Positions 52,570-61,859 are shown, counted from the first letter of the stretch. The stretch: DNA of 64,000 nt from Nocardioides ginsengisegetis (GCF_014138045.1 NZ_JACGXA010000001.1:927501-991500), one strand, 5' to 3'. Notes: generated from the letters alone by a model not told the origin. A program made the numbers and translations.

Positions 52570-53074
52570 ACAACAGGTCGGAGAGCCGGTTCAGGTAGGT
52601 GATCGCGAGGACGTTCATGGTCTCCGCGTGCTCGGCGTGCGCCGCCCAGGCCGACCGCTCCGCCCGGCGTACGACGGTGCGCGCCACGTGCAGCAGGGCG
52701 CCGCCGGGGGTGCCGCCGCTGAGGATGAACGAGCGCAGGTTGGCCAGGTGCTCGTTGTAGTGGTCGCACCACGCCTCGAGCCGGTCCACGTAGGCCTGCT
52801 CGATGCGCAGCGGCGGGAACTCCGGGCTCTCGACCACCGGGGTGCAGAAGTCGGCGCCGACGTCGAACAGGTCGTTCTGGACGTGCGTGAGGACGGCCAC
52901 GACGTCCTCGTCGAGGTCGCCCAGCGCGATCGCGACCCCGAGCTGGGCGTTGGCCTCGTCGACGTCGGCGTAGGCGTGCAGCCGCGGGTCGTTCTTGGAC
53001 GTGGTGCTCATGTCGCCGAGCCGCGTCTGGCCGGCATCGCCGGTGCGCGTGTAGATCCGCGTGAGGTTGACCAT
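52490..53074 (-). CDS. Cob(I)yrinic acid a,c-diamide adenosyltransferase (PduO type)
   Basis: A 194-residue PduO-family ATP:corrinoid adenosyltransferase. The ATP-binding TRTGDAGQTRLGD is at the N-terminus, with ARTVVRRAERSAW and NRLSDLLFILAR further on. It attaches the 5'-deoxyadenosyl group to make coenzyme B12, needed by the mutase encoded 0.6 kb away. The same gene follows the atp operon in mycobacteria (Rv1314c). Start at MVNLTRIYT chosen by family. Confidence 0.93.
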   Translation of the reverse strand: MVNLTRIYTRTGDAGQTRLGDMSTTSKNDPRLHAYADVDEANAQLGVAIALGDLDEDVVAVLTHVQNDLFDVGADFCTPVVESPEFPPLRIEQAYVDRLEAWCDHYNEHLANLRSFILSGGTPGGALLHVARTVVRRAERSAWAAHAEHAETMNVLAITYLNRLSDLLFILARHANREQGDVLWVPGGERGEQH

Positions 53075-53252
53075 GCACGCGAGCGTAGTTCCCGCGGCCC
53101 GCCTCCCGGCCGGGGCCCGTGGTCTCGGGACGCGAGACACGCGGTTTCCGACGCAACCCGATCGGTGTGGGCGGCGTCATAGTGGGTACAGAGGCGACAT
53201 CGACAGCGGCGAACACCGGGGTTTCTCTGGGCTCCGGGGGGATGGAGCAGCG

Positions 53253-53561
53253 ATGGACATCATCACCGACGGCCCGACACTCGTGCTCGTGGGCGACTTC
53301 GACGTGCGGAGCACCATGCAGGTCCGGGCCGCGATCTACGACCACCTCGAGGGACACGACGAGGACGTGGTCGTGGACCTGACGGGCGTCGACGTGGTCG
53401 ACCTGACCGCCCTCAAGGTGCTCGCCGTGGCGACCCGGCAGGCCTCCCGGTCCGGGCACCACCTCACCCTGCGGGGTTGCGGACCCGCGGTGCGCCGGAT
53501 GCTCCACCTCTCGCGGCTGATCCGCGTCGTGGAGGTCGAGCGGGCGGCGGCCAGCGCCTGA
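53253..53561 (+). CDS. STAS-domain protein
   Basis: A 102-residue single STAS domain. The strand-turn-helix VVVDLTGVDVVDLTALKVLAVA has Asp-Leu-Thr in place of the usual D-S-[ST] phosphorylation site, leaving a Thr. It resembles anti-sigma factor antagonists of the RsbV type or non-phosphorylated STAS proteins. GGAG 6 bases before the ATG. A link to RsbW/SigF at 6.3-7.6 kb is possible but untested. Confidence 0.7.
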   Translation: MDIITDGPTLVLVGDFDVRSTMQVRAAIYDHLEGHDEDVVVDLTGVDVVDLTALKVLAVATRQASRSGHHLTLRGCGPAVRRMLHLSRLIRVVEVERAAASA

Positions 53562-53607
53562 GCGGATCCGCGCTGGTCAGGTGTCGGATTACCCACACCG
53601 AGACGAG

Positions 53608-53636
53608 TTACCAAGCGGTAGGTCACGTTCTACGCT
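53608..53636 (+). promoter_or_regulatory. ecm promoter, near-leaderless
   Basis: TTACCA (53608-53613) and TACGCT (53631-53636) are 17 bases apart, and the -10 ends 7 bases before the ATG. Confidence 0.6.
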
Positions 53637-53643
53637 CGGACCC

Positions 53644-55647
53644 ATGACCGAGATGGACCGTCCCCAGAAGGACCGCCCCTGGGTGATGCGCACGTACGCC
53701 GGCCACTCCACGGCCGCCGCGTCGAACGCGCTCTACCGCACCAACCTGGCCAAGGGCCAGACCGGCCTCTCCGTGGCGTTCGACCTGCCCACGCAGACCG
53801 GCTACGACCCGGACTCCCCGCTCTCGCGCGGCGAGGTCGGCAAGGTGGGCGTGCCCGTGCCGCACCTCGGCGAGATGCGCCGGCTCTTCGAGGACATCCC
53901 GCTCACCGAGATGAACACCTCGATGACGATCAACGCCGTCGCGATGTGGATGCTCGCGATGTACCAGGTCGTCGCGGAGGAGCAGTGCCCCGACCTGTCG
54001 CCCGAGGAGGTCGCCGCCCAGCTGGCCGGCACCACCCAGAACGACATCATCAAGGAGTACCTCTCCCGCGGGACCTACGCGTTCCCGCCCGAGGCCTCGA
54101 TGCGGCTGATCGCCGACATGATCGCCTACACCGTCCACCAGATCCCCAAGTGGAACCCGATCAACATCTGCAGCTACCACCTGCAGGAGGCCGGCGCGAC
54201 GCCCACGCAGGAGCTCGCCTACGCGCTGTGCACCGCCATCGCCGTCCTCGACCAGGTCAAGAACGCCGGCCAGGTCTCCGAGGACGACTTCGAGAAGGTC
54301 GTCGGCCGGATCTCCTTCTTCGTCAACGCCGGCGTCCGGTTCGTCGAGGAGACCTGCAAGATGCGGGCCTTCGTCCAGCTGTGGGACGAGATCACCCGCG
54401 AGCGCTACGGCGTCACCGACCCGAAGATGCGCCGCTTCCGCTACGGCGTGCAGGTCAACTCCCTCGGCCTGACCGAGGCCCAGCCCGAGAACAACGTGCA
54501 GCGCATCGTGCTCGAGATGCTGGGTGTCACGCTGTCCAAGAACGCCCGTGCCCGGGCGCTCCAGCTGCCCGCGTGGAACGAGGCCCTCGGCCTGCCCCGG
54601 CCGTGGGACCAGCAGTGGTCGCTGCGCCTCCAGCAGGTGCTGGCCTTCGAGTCCGACCTCCTGGAGTACGGCGACATCTTCGACGGCTCGCACGTCATCG
54701 AGGCCAAGGTCGCCGAGCTGGTCGAGGGCGCGAAGCAGGAGATCGACCGCGTCCAGGCCATGGGCGGCGCGATCGCCGCCGTGGAGTACATGAAGTCCGA
54801 GCTCGTCTCCTCGCACGCCGCCCGGCGGGCGCGGATCGAGTCCGGCGACGAGGTCATCGTCGGCGTCAACAAGTTCGAGACGACCGAGCCGTCGCCGCTG
54901 ACCGCCGACCTCGACGGCGCGATCATGGCCGCCGACCCCGAGGCCGAGCGGACCGCGCTCGCCAGCGTCGAGGAGTGGAAGGCCCAGCGCGACGGCGACG
55001 CCGTCGCCGAGGCGCTGGCGGCGCTGGCCGCCGCGGCGAAGACCGACGCCAACCTCATGGAAGCCACCCTGGCGGCCGCCCGGGCGGGCGCCACGACGGG
55101 CGAGTGGGCCGGCACGCTGCGCGAGGTGTTCGGCGAGTACCGCGGCCCCACGGGCGTGAGCGGTGCCGTCGTCGCCGAGGCCGGCGCCGAGCTCACGGCC
55201 GTGCGTGACCGGGTCCGGCAGACCGGCGAGGAGCTGGGCGGCCGCCTGCGGCTGCTGGTCGGGAAGCCCGGGCTCGACGGCCACTCCAACGGCGCCGAGC
55301 AGGTCGCCGTGCGGGCCCGCGACGCGGGCTTCGAGGTGATCTACCAGGGCATCAGGCTGACGCCCGAGCAGATCGTCGCCGCTGCCGTCGCCGAGGACGT
55401 GCACTGCGTCGGCCTCTCGATCCTGTCCGGCTCGCACATGGAGCTGGTCCCCGCGGTCCTCGACGGGCTGCGCGAGGCCGGCCTCGGCGACCTGCCGGTG
55501 ATCGTGGGCGGGATCATCCCCGACTCCGACGGGCGCCGGCTCCAGGAGCTGGGCGTGGCCGCGGTCTACACCCCCAAGGACTTCGGGCTCACCGAGATCA
55601 TGGCCGGCATCGTCGAGGTGATCCGCAAGGCCAACGACCTGGACTAG
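53644..55647 (+). CDS. ecm: Ethylmalonyl-CoA mutase (MeaA type)
   Basis: A 667-residue B12-dependent mutase. The substrate barrel (FDLPTQTGYDPDSPL, YGVQVNSLGLTEAQPENN) is followed by a C-terminal cobalamin domain with D545-x-H547-xx-G550 (GLDGHSNG) and the GLSILSGSHMELVP strand. Single-chain length and sequence fit MeaA/Ecm rather than the two-subunit methylmalonyl-CoA mutase. It converts (2R)-ethylmalonyl-CoA to methylsuccinyl-CoA in acetate assimilation. Crotonyl-CoA carboxylase/reductase is not in the window. ATG at 53644 chosen over an upstream GTG that would lie inside the promoter. Confidence 0.88.
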   Translation: MTEMDRPQKDRPWVMRTYAGHSTAAASNALYRTNLAKGQTGLSVAFDLPTQTGYDPDSPLSRGEVGKVGVPVPHLGEMRRLFEDIPLTEMNTSMTINAVAMWMLAMYQVVAEEQCPDLSPEEVAAQLAGTTQNDIIKEYLSRGTYAFPPEASMRLIADMIAYTVHQIPKWNPINICSYHLQEAGATPTQELAYALCTAIAVLDQVKNAGQVSEDDFEKVVGRISFFVNAGVRFVEETCKMRAFVQLWDEITRERYGVTDPKMRRFRYGVQVNSLGLTEAQPENNVQRIVLEMLGVTLSKNARARALQLPAWNEALGLPRPWDQQWSLRLQQVLAFESDLLEYGDIFDGSHVIEAKVAELVEGAKQEIDRVQAMGGAIAAVEYMKSELVSSHAARRARIESGDEVIVGVNKFETTEPSPLTADLDGAIMAADPEAERTALASVEEWKAQRDGDAVAEALAALAAAAKTDANLMEATLAAARAGATTGEWAGTLREVFGEYRGPTGVSGAVVAEAGAELTAVRDRVRQTGEELGGRLRLLVGKPGLDGHSNGAEQVAVRARDAGFEVIYQGIRLTPEQIVAAAVAEDVHCVGLSILSGSHMELVPAVLDGLREAGLGDLPVIVGGIIPDSDGRRLQELGVAAVYTPKDFGLTEIMAGIVEVIRKANDLD

Positions 55648-55657
55648 CCTCCCGCGG

Positions 55658-56272
55658 GTGAGCTCCCTCCAGTGTCCCGCCCGCATCCTCGTCGCCCGCC
55701 ACGGCGAGGCCGAGTACGAGACCGACCTGATCAGCGACGACGGGGGCAGCCTCACCGCGCTCGGCCGCACGCAGGCGCGGGCGCTGGGGGAGCGGCTGGC
55801 GGATGAGCGGGTCGCCCGGGTCTGGACGAGCTCGCTCTCGCGAGCCGTGCAGACCGCTGAGATCGCGGCGTCCGTGCTCGGCACCGACGTGGTGGTGAGT
55901 GAGGGCCTGCGCGAGTACGCCGTGGGGTCGCTGGCCGGCTCGGGGGAGCACGAGTCGGCGTACTTCGCCGAGGTCTTCCGGCAGTGGGCCGAGGGCGACG
56001 ACAGCGCCGCGATCGAGGGCGGCGACCGGATCGGCGACACCGTCGCCCGCGTCCAGGGGGTGCTCGAGGCGATCGCCGACGAGCACCGGGGCGAGACCGT
56101 GCTGGTGGTCAGCCACGGCGGCGCGATCCTCGCGACCGTGCCGCAGCTGGTCGGGATGCCCCGCACCGCCGGCCTGGGCGTCTCGCTCGCGAACTGCGGG
56201 GTGCTCGAGCTGGAGGTCGACGCGGACGGCTGGCGGCTCGTCAGCCCAGGGTGGCCGCCAGCCAGCGGATGA
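55658..56272 (+). CDS. Histidine phosphatase family protein
   Basis: A 204-residue branch-1 histidine phosphatase. The catalytic RHG is in VARHGEAEYET, Arg in SSLSRAVQTAE and the second His in VVSHGG. The substrate is unknown. GTG start; the ecm stop TAG and the following bases form TAGCCT only 7 bases before this GTG, so a -10 may overlap the stop codon. Its 3' end overlaps the convergent hydrolase by 32 bases. Confidence 0.85.
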   Translation: MSSLQCPARILVARHGEAEYETDLISDDGGSLTALGRTQARALGERLADERVARVWTSSLSRAVQTAEIAASVLGTDVVVSEGLREYAVGSLAGSGEHESAYFAEVFRQWAEGDDSAAIEGGDRIGDTVARVQGVLEAIADEHRGETVLVVSHGGAILATVPQLVGMPRTAGLGVSLANCGVLELEVDADGWRLVSPGWPPASG

Positions 56273-57290
56273 CGCGCGCCCGCGTCTGCGGCGCGGTGCG
56301 CTCCAGCGGCAGGGCGTTGCCCGCGCCGGCGAAGACCTTGGTGGTCACGGGCGTCCCCGACTTGTAGGCGTCGCGCTGGCGGTCCTTGGAGGACGGGTCG
56401 TTGAGCCGGTCCTTGCTGCCGTAGAGCAGCAGGGTCGGCGCCTCGATCTGGTGGGTCAGCGCGTTGGAGGTGGCGTAGGCCGAGCCGAGGCTCAGCACGT
56501 CGCCGCACGGGTCCTGGTTGCGCAGCCGGGCGGCGACCCGCTGCACGCCCGCGGGGGCGCTGGCGAAGGCGAGGCGGCGGAACTGCTTGCCCGAGGTGGC
56601 GAAGGCCGCGTAGTCGGCGCCCTGCAGGCAGGCCTGTGACTGGCGCTGCACGCCGTCGATGGCCGCCTGCGTCGCACCCGAGTCGGACCACGACATCAGC
56701 ACGAGCCCGTCGACGTCGTCGAAGGTCGCCGCCTCCAGCTGGGCGATCGCCGCCCCGACCGAGTGCCCCTGGAGCACGACGTGCTGGGCCGACGGCACGG
56801 CCCGCGGCTGGTCGGCGTACACGTAGTGGCCCGAGCGGAGGTGCTCGACGACCTGGTGGAGCATGTCGGCCTGGGCCCCGATGCAGGTGGCGTTGCCGTC
56901 CGCGAGCGGGCTGGCGTCGTAGCCGAGTCGGTCCAGGACCAGCGAGGTCTCGCCGGCGTCGGCCAGGCGGCTCGCCCAGTCGTACGCCGGGTGGCCCGGC
57001 AGCTGCCAGAACCAGCCGCCCGTGGTGGTGTCGTGCACGAGCACGTTGATGCGGTCGACGCTGGCCCCGAGGACCTCGCTGCGAGGGCCGACGAGCGTGG
57101 CGTGCACCGTGTGGACCTGGCCGTCCGCGGTGCAGGCGACGCGGGTGCCGTTGGTGTTGTCGACCGAGAAGGTGACCGCGCGCGTGATCACGTCGTCGCC
57201 CGCCCCGGCGTGGGCCGGCGCGACCGTGAGCCCCGCGAGCAGGGGGAGGGCCAGGACGGCGGCGAGGGTGGCGAGCAGGGGACGGCGCAT
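56241..57290 (-). CDS. Secreted alpha/beta hydrolase with altered catalytic His
   Basis: A 349-residue exported protein: signal peptide to about 28 (AHA site), then an alpha/beta hydrolase fold. The nucleophile elbow GHSVG places Ser177 and the acid is Asp294 (GSKD). At the expected His, the loop reads AGAGNALPLE, with Asn325 where AGH is usual. Four Cys may form disulfides. It may be a lipase/esterase relative that is inactive or uses another base. GGCTC... leader; the gap to the next gene upstream is 107 bases. Confidence 0.72.
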   Translation of the reverse strand: MRRPLLATLAAVLALPLLAGLTVAPAHAGAGDDVITRAVTFSVDNTNGTRVACTADGQVHTVHATLVGPRSEVLGASVDRINVLVHDTTTGGWFWQLPGHPAYDWASRLADAGETSLVLDRLGYDASPLADGNATCIGAQADMLHQVVEHLRSGHYVYADQPRAVPSAQHVVLQGHSVGAAIAQLEAATFDDVDGLVLMSWSDSGATQAAIDGVQRQSQACLQGADYAAFATSGKQFRRLAFASAPAGVQRVAARLRNQDPCGDVLSLGSAYATSNALTHQIEAPTLLLYGSKDRLNDPSSKDRQRDAYKSGTPVTTKVFAGAGNALPLERTAPQTRARVIRWLAATLG

Positions 57291-57397
57291 CGGGAACGGC
57301 TCCTTGTTGAAAAGATGTCAATAAGGCGTGCCGTGCCAGCATGGCACTCCATACCAACGGTATGGAAGTTGGCGCCGGTGTGGGGAGGGTCTCAGCC

Positions 57398-57952
57398 TCA
57401 GCCCGGGGGACGCGACGTCGCGGTGGAGCGGGGGCAGAACGCCTCGCGCGGCGATCCGGTGTGGACCTCCTCGGGCAGCGTCACCCGCACCTCGTCGTCG
57501 AAGACTCCGGCCTGCTCGGTGCGGAGGACCACCTCGGTCACGAACGCCCCGGCCCGGGCCGAGAGCGACTCGCAGCCGCCCATCCGCAGCGCGAGGGTGA
57601 GCCGGGCCGTCTCTCCCGGCCCCAGGTGCACGTCCCCTGCGCCGTCCGGTCCGGTGAGGCCGGTGTAGGTGAACAGCCGGGTCGAGGGCTGGTCGTCGGC
57701 CAACCCGCGCACGGTCAGCGGCAGGTGACCGGTGTTGGTCAGCCCGAACGTGTAGCGCAGGGTGCCGCCGTCGGCGTACCGGATCTGCCGGATGGTGCGG
57801 CCGGCGATCGTGAAGACCGAGGTGGCCTCGGTCCCGGAGACCGCCGTGGGACCGCCGGTCTCCAGCGACGGCGCCGACCGCGCCACCGCGACGCCCCCGC
57901 CCACCAGCAGGAGGGCGAGGACGGCGAGCAGGAGTGCGGACCTACGCAACAC
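57398..57952 (-). CDS. Exported beta-sandwich protein, partner of the beta-helix protein
   Basis: A 184-residue protein with a signal peptide/anchor (about 5-25) and an Ig-like beta pattern (LRYTFGLTNTGHLPLTVRGL, LGPGETARLTLALRMGGCESLSARAG). Two Cys (GGCES and AFCPR) may pair. The GTG start lies inside the end of the beta-helix gene (11-base overlap), so the two are co-translated. I do not recognise a family. Confidence 0.6.
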   Translation of the reverse strand: MLRRSALLLAVLALLLVGGGVAVARSAPSLETGGPTAVSGTEATSVFTIAGRTIRQIRYADGGTLRYTFGLTNTGHLPLTVRGLADDQPSTRLFTYTGLTGPDGAGDVHLGPGETARLTLALRMGGCESLSARAGAFVTEVVLRTEQAGVFDDEVRVTLPEEVHTGSPREAFCPRSTATSRPPG

Positions 57953-59783
57953 GGGAGGTACGACGCTTCCGCAGGCCGAGGGCGAGCAGCAGCCCGCCCG
58001 TCGCGGTGAGGAGGGGAGCGGCGACCAGCTCGGAGTGGTCCTGGTCGACCGCGCCGCTCGAGGAGCCCGGCTTCGACGGGCTGTCGAACCACTCGCACTG
58101 CGGCGGGTGCTGCCAGGTCGGGTCGCTGCGGTCGTACTGGCTGCACGACAGGAAGCCCGCGTCCTTCACGAACGCGCCCGGCACGAACACCGAGCCGCCG
58201 TCGGCGCACGAGGGCGGCGGGACGGTGAAGTTGTCGGTGCCGGTGCCGCCGGCGTACTGGTTGTCCTCCCAGCAGTTGCCGGTGCCCTGGTCGTCCCACC
58301 AGTGGTCGAGGCCGTTGGGCTGCTCGCTGCCGTCGGGCGCGATGCCCATGTGGTTGGCGAACGTGTGGTTGTGGTTGGAGGTGTCGTACTGGTGGGAGGG
58401 GTCGTAGTCGTCGCGCAGCGCCGCCGGCACCCAGAACTGCATGGTGCCGTTGCGCCAGTTGTCGTAGATCCAGTTGTGGTCGGTGGAGTCGAAGTTGCCC
58501 CCGGCGATGAGCACGCCGGTGCCGACGGGCACCGGCACCACCGGGCAGACCGTGCCGTCGATGTAGCCGCGCTGCGGCATCGGCTTGTCGCAGATGCCGG
58601 TGTCGACGAACCGGGTGTACCAGTTCATGTTGTTGGAGTGGACGTCGTTGTGGTTCCACCGGGCGTGGTCCTGCGGCAGGCCGGGGTGACCGGGGAACAG
58701 CGAGTCGGTCGCGATGCCGGTGGCGTTGTGGAAGAACTCGTTGTCGTGGGCCCAGATCGAGTTGCCCGCCGTGCCGGAGTAGCCCAGCGTGTTGTCGTGG
58801 CTGGAGTTGCCGCGGATCTCGATCGCGTAGCGGGTGGCCTTGAAGTCCGGGTTGTCGGCGTTGAGGTCCGAGCCGGAGCCGGGGTAGAAGCCGGAGTCGC
58901 CGTTGTAGTAGGCCTCGGAGTTCTCGATCAGGCCGTGGTCGCTGGCGAAGGCGAGGATGCCGTACTCGTCGTTGCCGCGCGCGAGCACGTGGTCGAGGAC
59001 GAACCCGTCGGTCTCCAGGACGTAGATCGAGTTGAACTCCGCCTGCTCGAAGGTGATGTCCTTGAGGTAGAGGCCGCCGGCCCGGTCGGCCCGGATGCCG
59101 TTGAGCTTGGAGAACCGGTTGTCGACGGTGACGTCGGTGACCCGGGCGCCGGTGCCGATGACCTGGGTGCCGCAGAAGCGGCTGTCGCAGGCGATCGAGT
59201 CGTTCTTGGGCGTCTTGTCGCCGAAGATCGCGATCAGGTTGAGGTTGTGCGGGCAGGCCCGCTGGTCGGCGTAGGACAGCGCGATCGGGTTGGACTCGCC
59301 GTTGGTGCCCTCCTTGGCGCCCGTGTCGGGGGAGGAGAGGCTGCCGATGTACTCCGAGGACAGCAGCGGCGCGGTGGACGAGGTCTCCAGGTGGGAGCAG
59401 TAGTAGCTGCGCTCGTCCCCGGCGTACTGCTGCTCGTGGTAGGTGCCCGGCAGCACGTAGACCGACGTGCGTCGCTGGCGGATCGAGTCGATCGCGGTCT
59501 GGATCGAGGAGAACCGGCACTGCCCCAGCAGCCGCTCGTTGCGCTGCTTGACCGCGCCGTCGGGCATCGCAGCGATCGCGTCGGCGCTCCCCGGCTTGCA
59601 CACGACGCGGGACCGCGGGTTGTCGTAGCCGAGGAACGTCGGGCGGTGCCCGGAGCCGTCGGGGAACTCGGCGGGCCGCTCCTCGTGCGCCGACGCGGGA
59701 GCGCCGAGGCCCCCGGACAGCACCGCGAGCAGCAGGAGGAGCAGGGCGGGGGCGAGGCGGGCCAGGCGGGCCGATCGGGGCAT
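57942..59783 (-). CDS. Secreted right-handed beta-helix protein with C-terminal anchor
   Basis: A 613-residue exported protein. Signal peptide (about 1-32), an N-terminal cap rich in Cys, a parallel beta-helix (about 150-430) with runs such as DGFVLDHVLARGNDEYGILAF, then a region with His/Asn/Trp-rich loops, and a C-terminal hydrophobic span followed by RKRR, which looks like a membrane anchor without LPXTG. Such folds bind or cut polysaccharides, or organise NosD-like periplasmic complexes; no catalytic residues are clear. AAAGGA upstream sets the start. Confidence 0.65.
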   Translation of the reverse strand: MPRSARLARLAPALLLLLLAVLSGGLGAPASAHEERPAEFPDGSGHRPTFLGYDNPRSRVVCKPGSADAIAAMPDGAVKQRNERLLGQCRFSSIQTAIDSIRQRRTSVYVLPGTYHEQQYAGDERSYYCSHLETSSTAPLLSSEYIGSLSSPDTGAKEGTNGESNPIALSYADQRACPHNLNLIAIFGDKTPKNDSIACDSRFCGTQVIGTGARVTDVTVDNRFSKLNGIRADRAGGLYLKDITFEQAEFNSIYVLETDGFVLDHVLARGNDEYGILAFASDHGLIENSEAYYNGDSGFYPGSGSDLNADNPDFKATRYAIEIRGNSSHDNTLGYSGTAGNSIWAHDNEFFHNATGIATDSLFPGHPGLPQDHARWNHNDVHSNNMNWYTRFVDTGICDKPMPQRGYIDGTVCPVVPVPVGTGVLIAGGNFDSTDHNWIYDNWRNGTMQFWVPAALRDDYDPSHQYDTSNHNHTFANHMGIAPDGSEQPNGLDHWWDDQGTGNCWEDNQYAGGTGTDNFTVPPPSCADGGSVFVPGAFVKDAGFLSCSQYDRSDPTWQHPPQCEWFDSPSKPGSSSGAVDQDHSELVAAPLLTATGGLLLALGLRKRRTSRVA

Positions 59784-59817
59784 CGGAGGTCCTTTCGTCC
59801 TCGGCCCAACGAAGCCG

Positions 59818-59846
59818 TTGTGACCCGGGTTACGCATCAGTAGGAC
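59818..59846 (+). promoter_or_regulatory. Promoter of the D-amino-acid oxidase gene
   Basis: TTGTGA (59818-59823) and TAGGAC (59841-59846) with a 17-base spacer; the transcript would start about 5 bases before the GTG at 59858. Confidence 0.6.
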
Positions 59847-59857
59847 AGACTTCCCCC

Positions 59858-60775
59858 GTGGCACGGATCATCGTGGTGGGCGCGGGCGTCGTCGGGCTGT
59901 CCTGCGCCGTCCGCCTGCTCGAGGCCGGGCACCGCGTCGACGTGGTCGCCCGCGACCTGCCACGGGAGACGACCTCGGCGGTCGCGGCGGCCCTCTGGTA
60001 CCCCTACCGCGCGCTCCCGCAGGACCGGGTGACGCGCTGGGCGGCGACGTCGTACGCCGTGTTCGACGCGCTCGCCGCGCCCGTCGAGTACGCCGGCTCG
60101 CCGGAGGCCGGCGTGCGGATGGTGCACGGGACCGAGGTCTTCACCGCCCGCCAGCCCGACCCCTGGTGGCGCACCGCCGTGCCGCGCCTGGATCGGGTCA
60201 CCGACCTGCCCGCGGGCTACGTCGACGGGTGGACGTTCGCGACGCCCGTGGTCGAGATGCCGGTCTACCTCGACTGGCTGACGGGCCAGGTGGAGTCGCT
60301 CGGCGGCACCGTCACCCGGCTCAACCTGAGGGCGCTGCCCGAGGGCGCCGACCTCGTCGTCAACTGCTCGGGCCTGGGGGCCCGGCTGCTGGGTGCGGAC
60401 CGGACGGTCGTGCCGGTCCGGGGCCAGGTCGTCTACGTCGAGCAGGTCGGTCTCGACCGCTGGTGGCTCGACGGGGAGGGCCCGACCTACGTCGTCCCGC
60501 GCGAGCACGACGTCGTGGTCGGCGGCACCGACGAGCAGGGCGACTGGAGCAGGACCCCCTCGCCCGAGGCCGCCGCCGACATCCTCCAGCGTGCCTCCCG
60601 GCTGGTGCCGGCCCTGCGCGAGGCGAAGGTGCTGCGGCACAAGGTGGGCCTGCGGCCGGTCCGGCCGGCCGTGCGGCTCGAGCGTGCCGGACGGGTCATC
60701 CACTGCTACGGGCACGGCGGGGCCGGGGTGACGCTGAGCTGGGGCGCCGCCGACGAGGTCGTCGGCCTCGTCTGA
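59858..60775 (+). CDS. D-amino-acid oxidase
   Basis: A 305-residue FAD oxidase. The dinucleotide-binding GAGVVGLSCA is at residues 8-17, and later motifs are TTSAVAAALWYPYR, NCSGLGAR, GLRPVRP with the substrate-binding Arg, and the C-terminal GHGGAGVTLSWG. It oxidises D-amino acids to keto acids, ammonia and H2O2. No peroxisomal-type tail, as expected in bacteria. GTG start. Confidence 0.92.
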   Translation: MARIIVVGAGVVGLSCAVRLLEAGHRVDVVARDLPRETTSAVAAALWYPYRALPQDRVTRWAATSYAVFDALAAPVEYAGSPEAGVRMVHGTEVFTARQPDPWWRTAVPRLDRVTDLPAGYVDGWTFATPVVEMPVYLDWLTGQVESLGGTVTRLNLRALPEGADLVVNCSGLGARLLGADRTVVPVRGQVVYVEQVGLDRWWLDGEGPTYVVPREHDVVVGGTDEQGDWSRTPSPEAAADILQRASRLVPALREAKVLRHKVGLRPVRPAVRLERAGRVIHCYGHGGAGVTLSWGAADEVVGLV

Positions 60776-60798
60776 CGGCGCCCCGCCTCCTCAGGGTG

Positions 60799-61692
60799 TC
60801 AGTTGATGCAGTAGACGTCGACGAAGTAGGTCACGTCGGCTCCACTGCTGTACGACGCCACGGACACGGACACGGACACGCGGCCCTTGTTGGGCTTGAC
60901 CCAGTTGCCGTTCGGCGTCAGGACCCTGCCGATGGTGCACCCGGCCTGGTCGACCACGGTGATCTTGTGCGTGCCTTCCTCGACCGCCTCGACGTGCGCC
61001 TCGTGGAACGCCAGCCGGCTCGGGGCGTACTCCGAGTACTTCACGTTGGAGGCGCCGAGCGTGTCGGTCCAGGTGGCGGCGAGGCCGTCGACCAGGTCGC
61101 CGTTGCGGTGGAACCGGGTGTCGATCTCGACGATGGCGGTCGCCTTCACCTTGTAGTTGTCGGTCTTGCTGTCGCCCGGCACGAAGCAGTGCTTGTTGCC
61201 CGCTGCGTTGCAGTCGAGGGCGTCGTACGGCGTGAGCCAGACCTTGTAGACGCCGCCCGGGTTGGGGGTGTCGTCGTAGGGGTAGAGCTGCACGGTGATG
61301 CCGCCGTGCTCGCCGTCGATCCCGGTGACGTGGCCGCAGCCTCCGCTCGGGAGGACGTCCTGGAAGAGGCCGTTGTCGCCGATGGTGACGCGACGGCACC
61401 CGACGGGGTCGTTGGAGAGCAGGGTCTTGCCCGACGGGCTGGTGACCTGGAAGGCGTAGACGCCCGGCGGCAGGCCGGCGGCGTCGGCGGGGGCGTTGAT
61501 GCCGGGTCCGCCGTTGAGGTAGACGTCGCGCTTGTCGGCGTAGTGGTTGAGGTTGACCGGGACGCCGGAGGCGTCGCTGGTGAAGATGGCACCGGAGAGC
61601 TGGACGAGCGGCGGCGCGGCGACGGCGGCGGTCAACGACAGACCGACCGCGAGCGCGCACACGCTGATGACGCTGAGGATCTTGCGGATCAT
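60799..61692 (-). CDS. Secreted protein of unknown function
   Basis: A 297-residue exported protein with a signal peptide (MIRKILSVISVCALAVGLSL, AxA near 30). The mature part is beta-rich with repeating Gly/Asp-containing turns and six Cys (GCRRV, GGCGHV, LDCNAAGNKHC, GCTIG, VYCIN), likely in disulfides. AAGGG upstream of the ATG sets the start. Convergent with the oxidase, 23 bases apart. I recognise no family or active site. Confidence 0.6.
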   Translation of the reverse strand: MIRKILSVISVCALAVGLSLTAAVAAPPLVQLSGAIFTSDASGVPVNLNHYADKRDVYLNGGPGINAPADAAGLPPGVYAFQVTSPSGKTLLSNDPVGCRRVTIGDNGLFQDVLPSGGCGHVTGIDGEHGGITVQLYPYDDTPNPGGVYKVWLTPYDALDCNAAGNKHCFVPGDSKTDNYKVKATAIVEIDTRFHRNGDLVDGLAATWTDTLGASNVKYSEYAPSRLAFHEAHVEAVEEGTHKITVVDQAGCTIGRVLTPNGNWVKPNKGRVSVSVSVASYSSGADVTYFVDVYCIN

Positions 61693-61859
61693 CGGGACAC
61701 CCTTCTGGGAGGGCGACCCCGCAAGGGGCCGCCGAGCTGGTCCCCTCCGTGTGACGCTAGGAGTGCTGGTCCGGAGCGGCATCCCCGGAACCGGGTATGT
61801 GCCGGGTGCCGTGACGTGGGGGCTAGGCTCGTCGGACTCGAACGGACGTGGGGTGCGAC

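Noticed and set aside
53581..53643. Upstream GTG start for ecm
   Set aside because: It would place 21 extra codons across the -35/-10 promoter, and the family starts near the ATG at 53644.
53623..57357. Open frame of about 1244 codons opposite ecm and the hydrolase
   Set aside because: Antisense shadow of confident genes with no recognisable domain.
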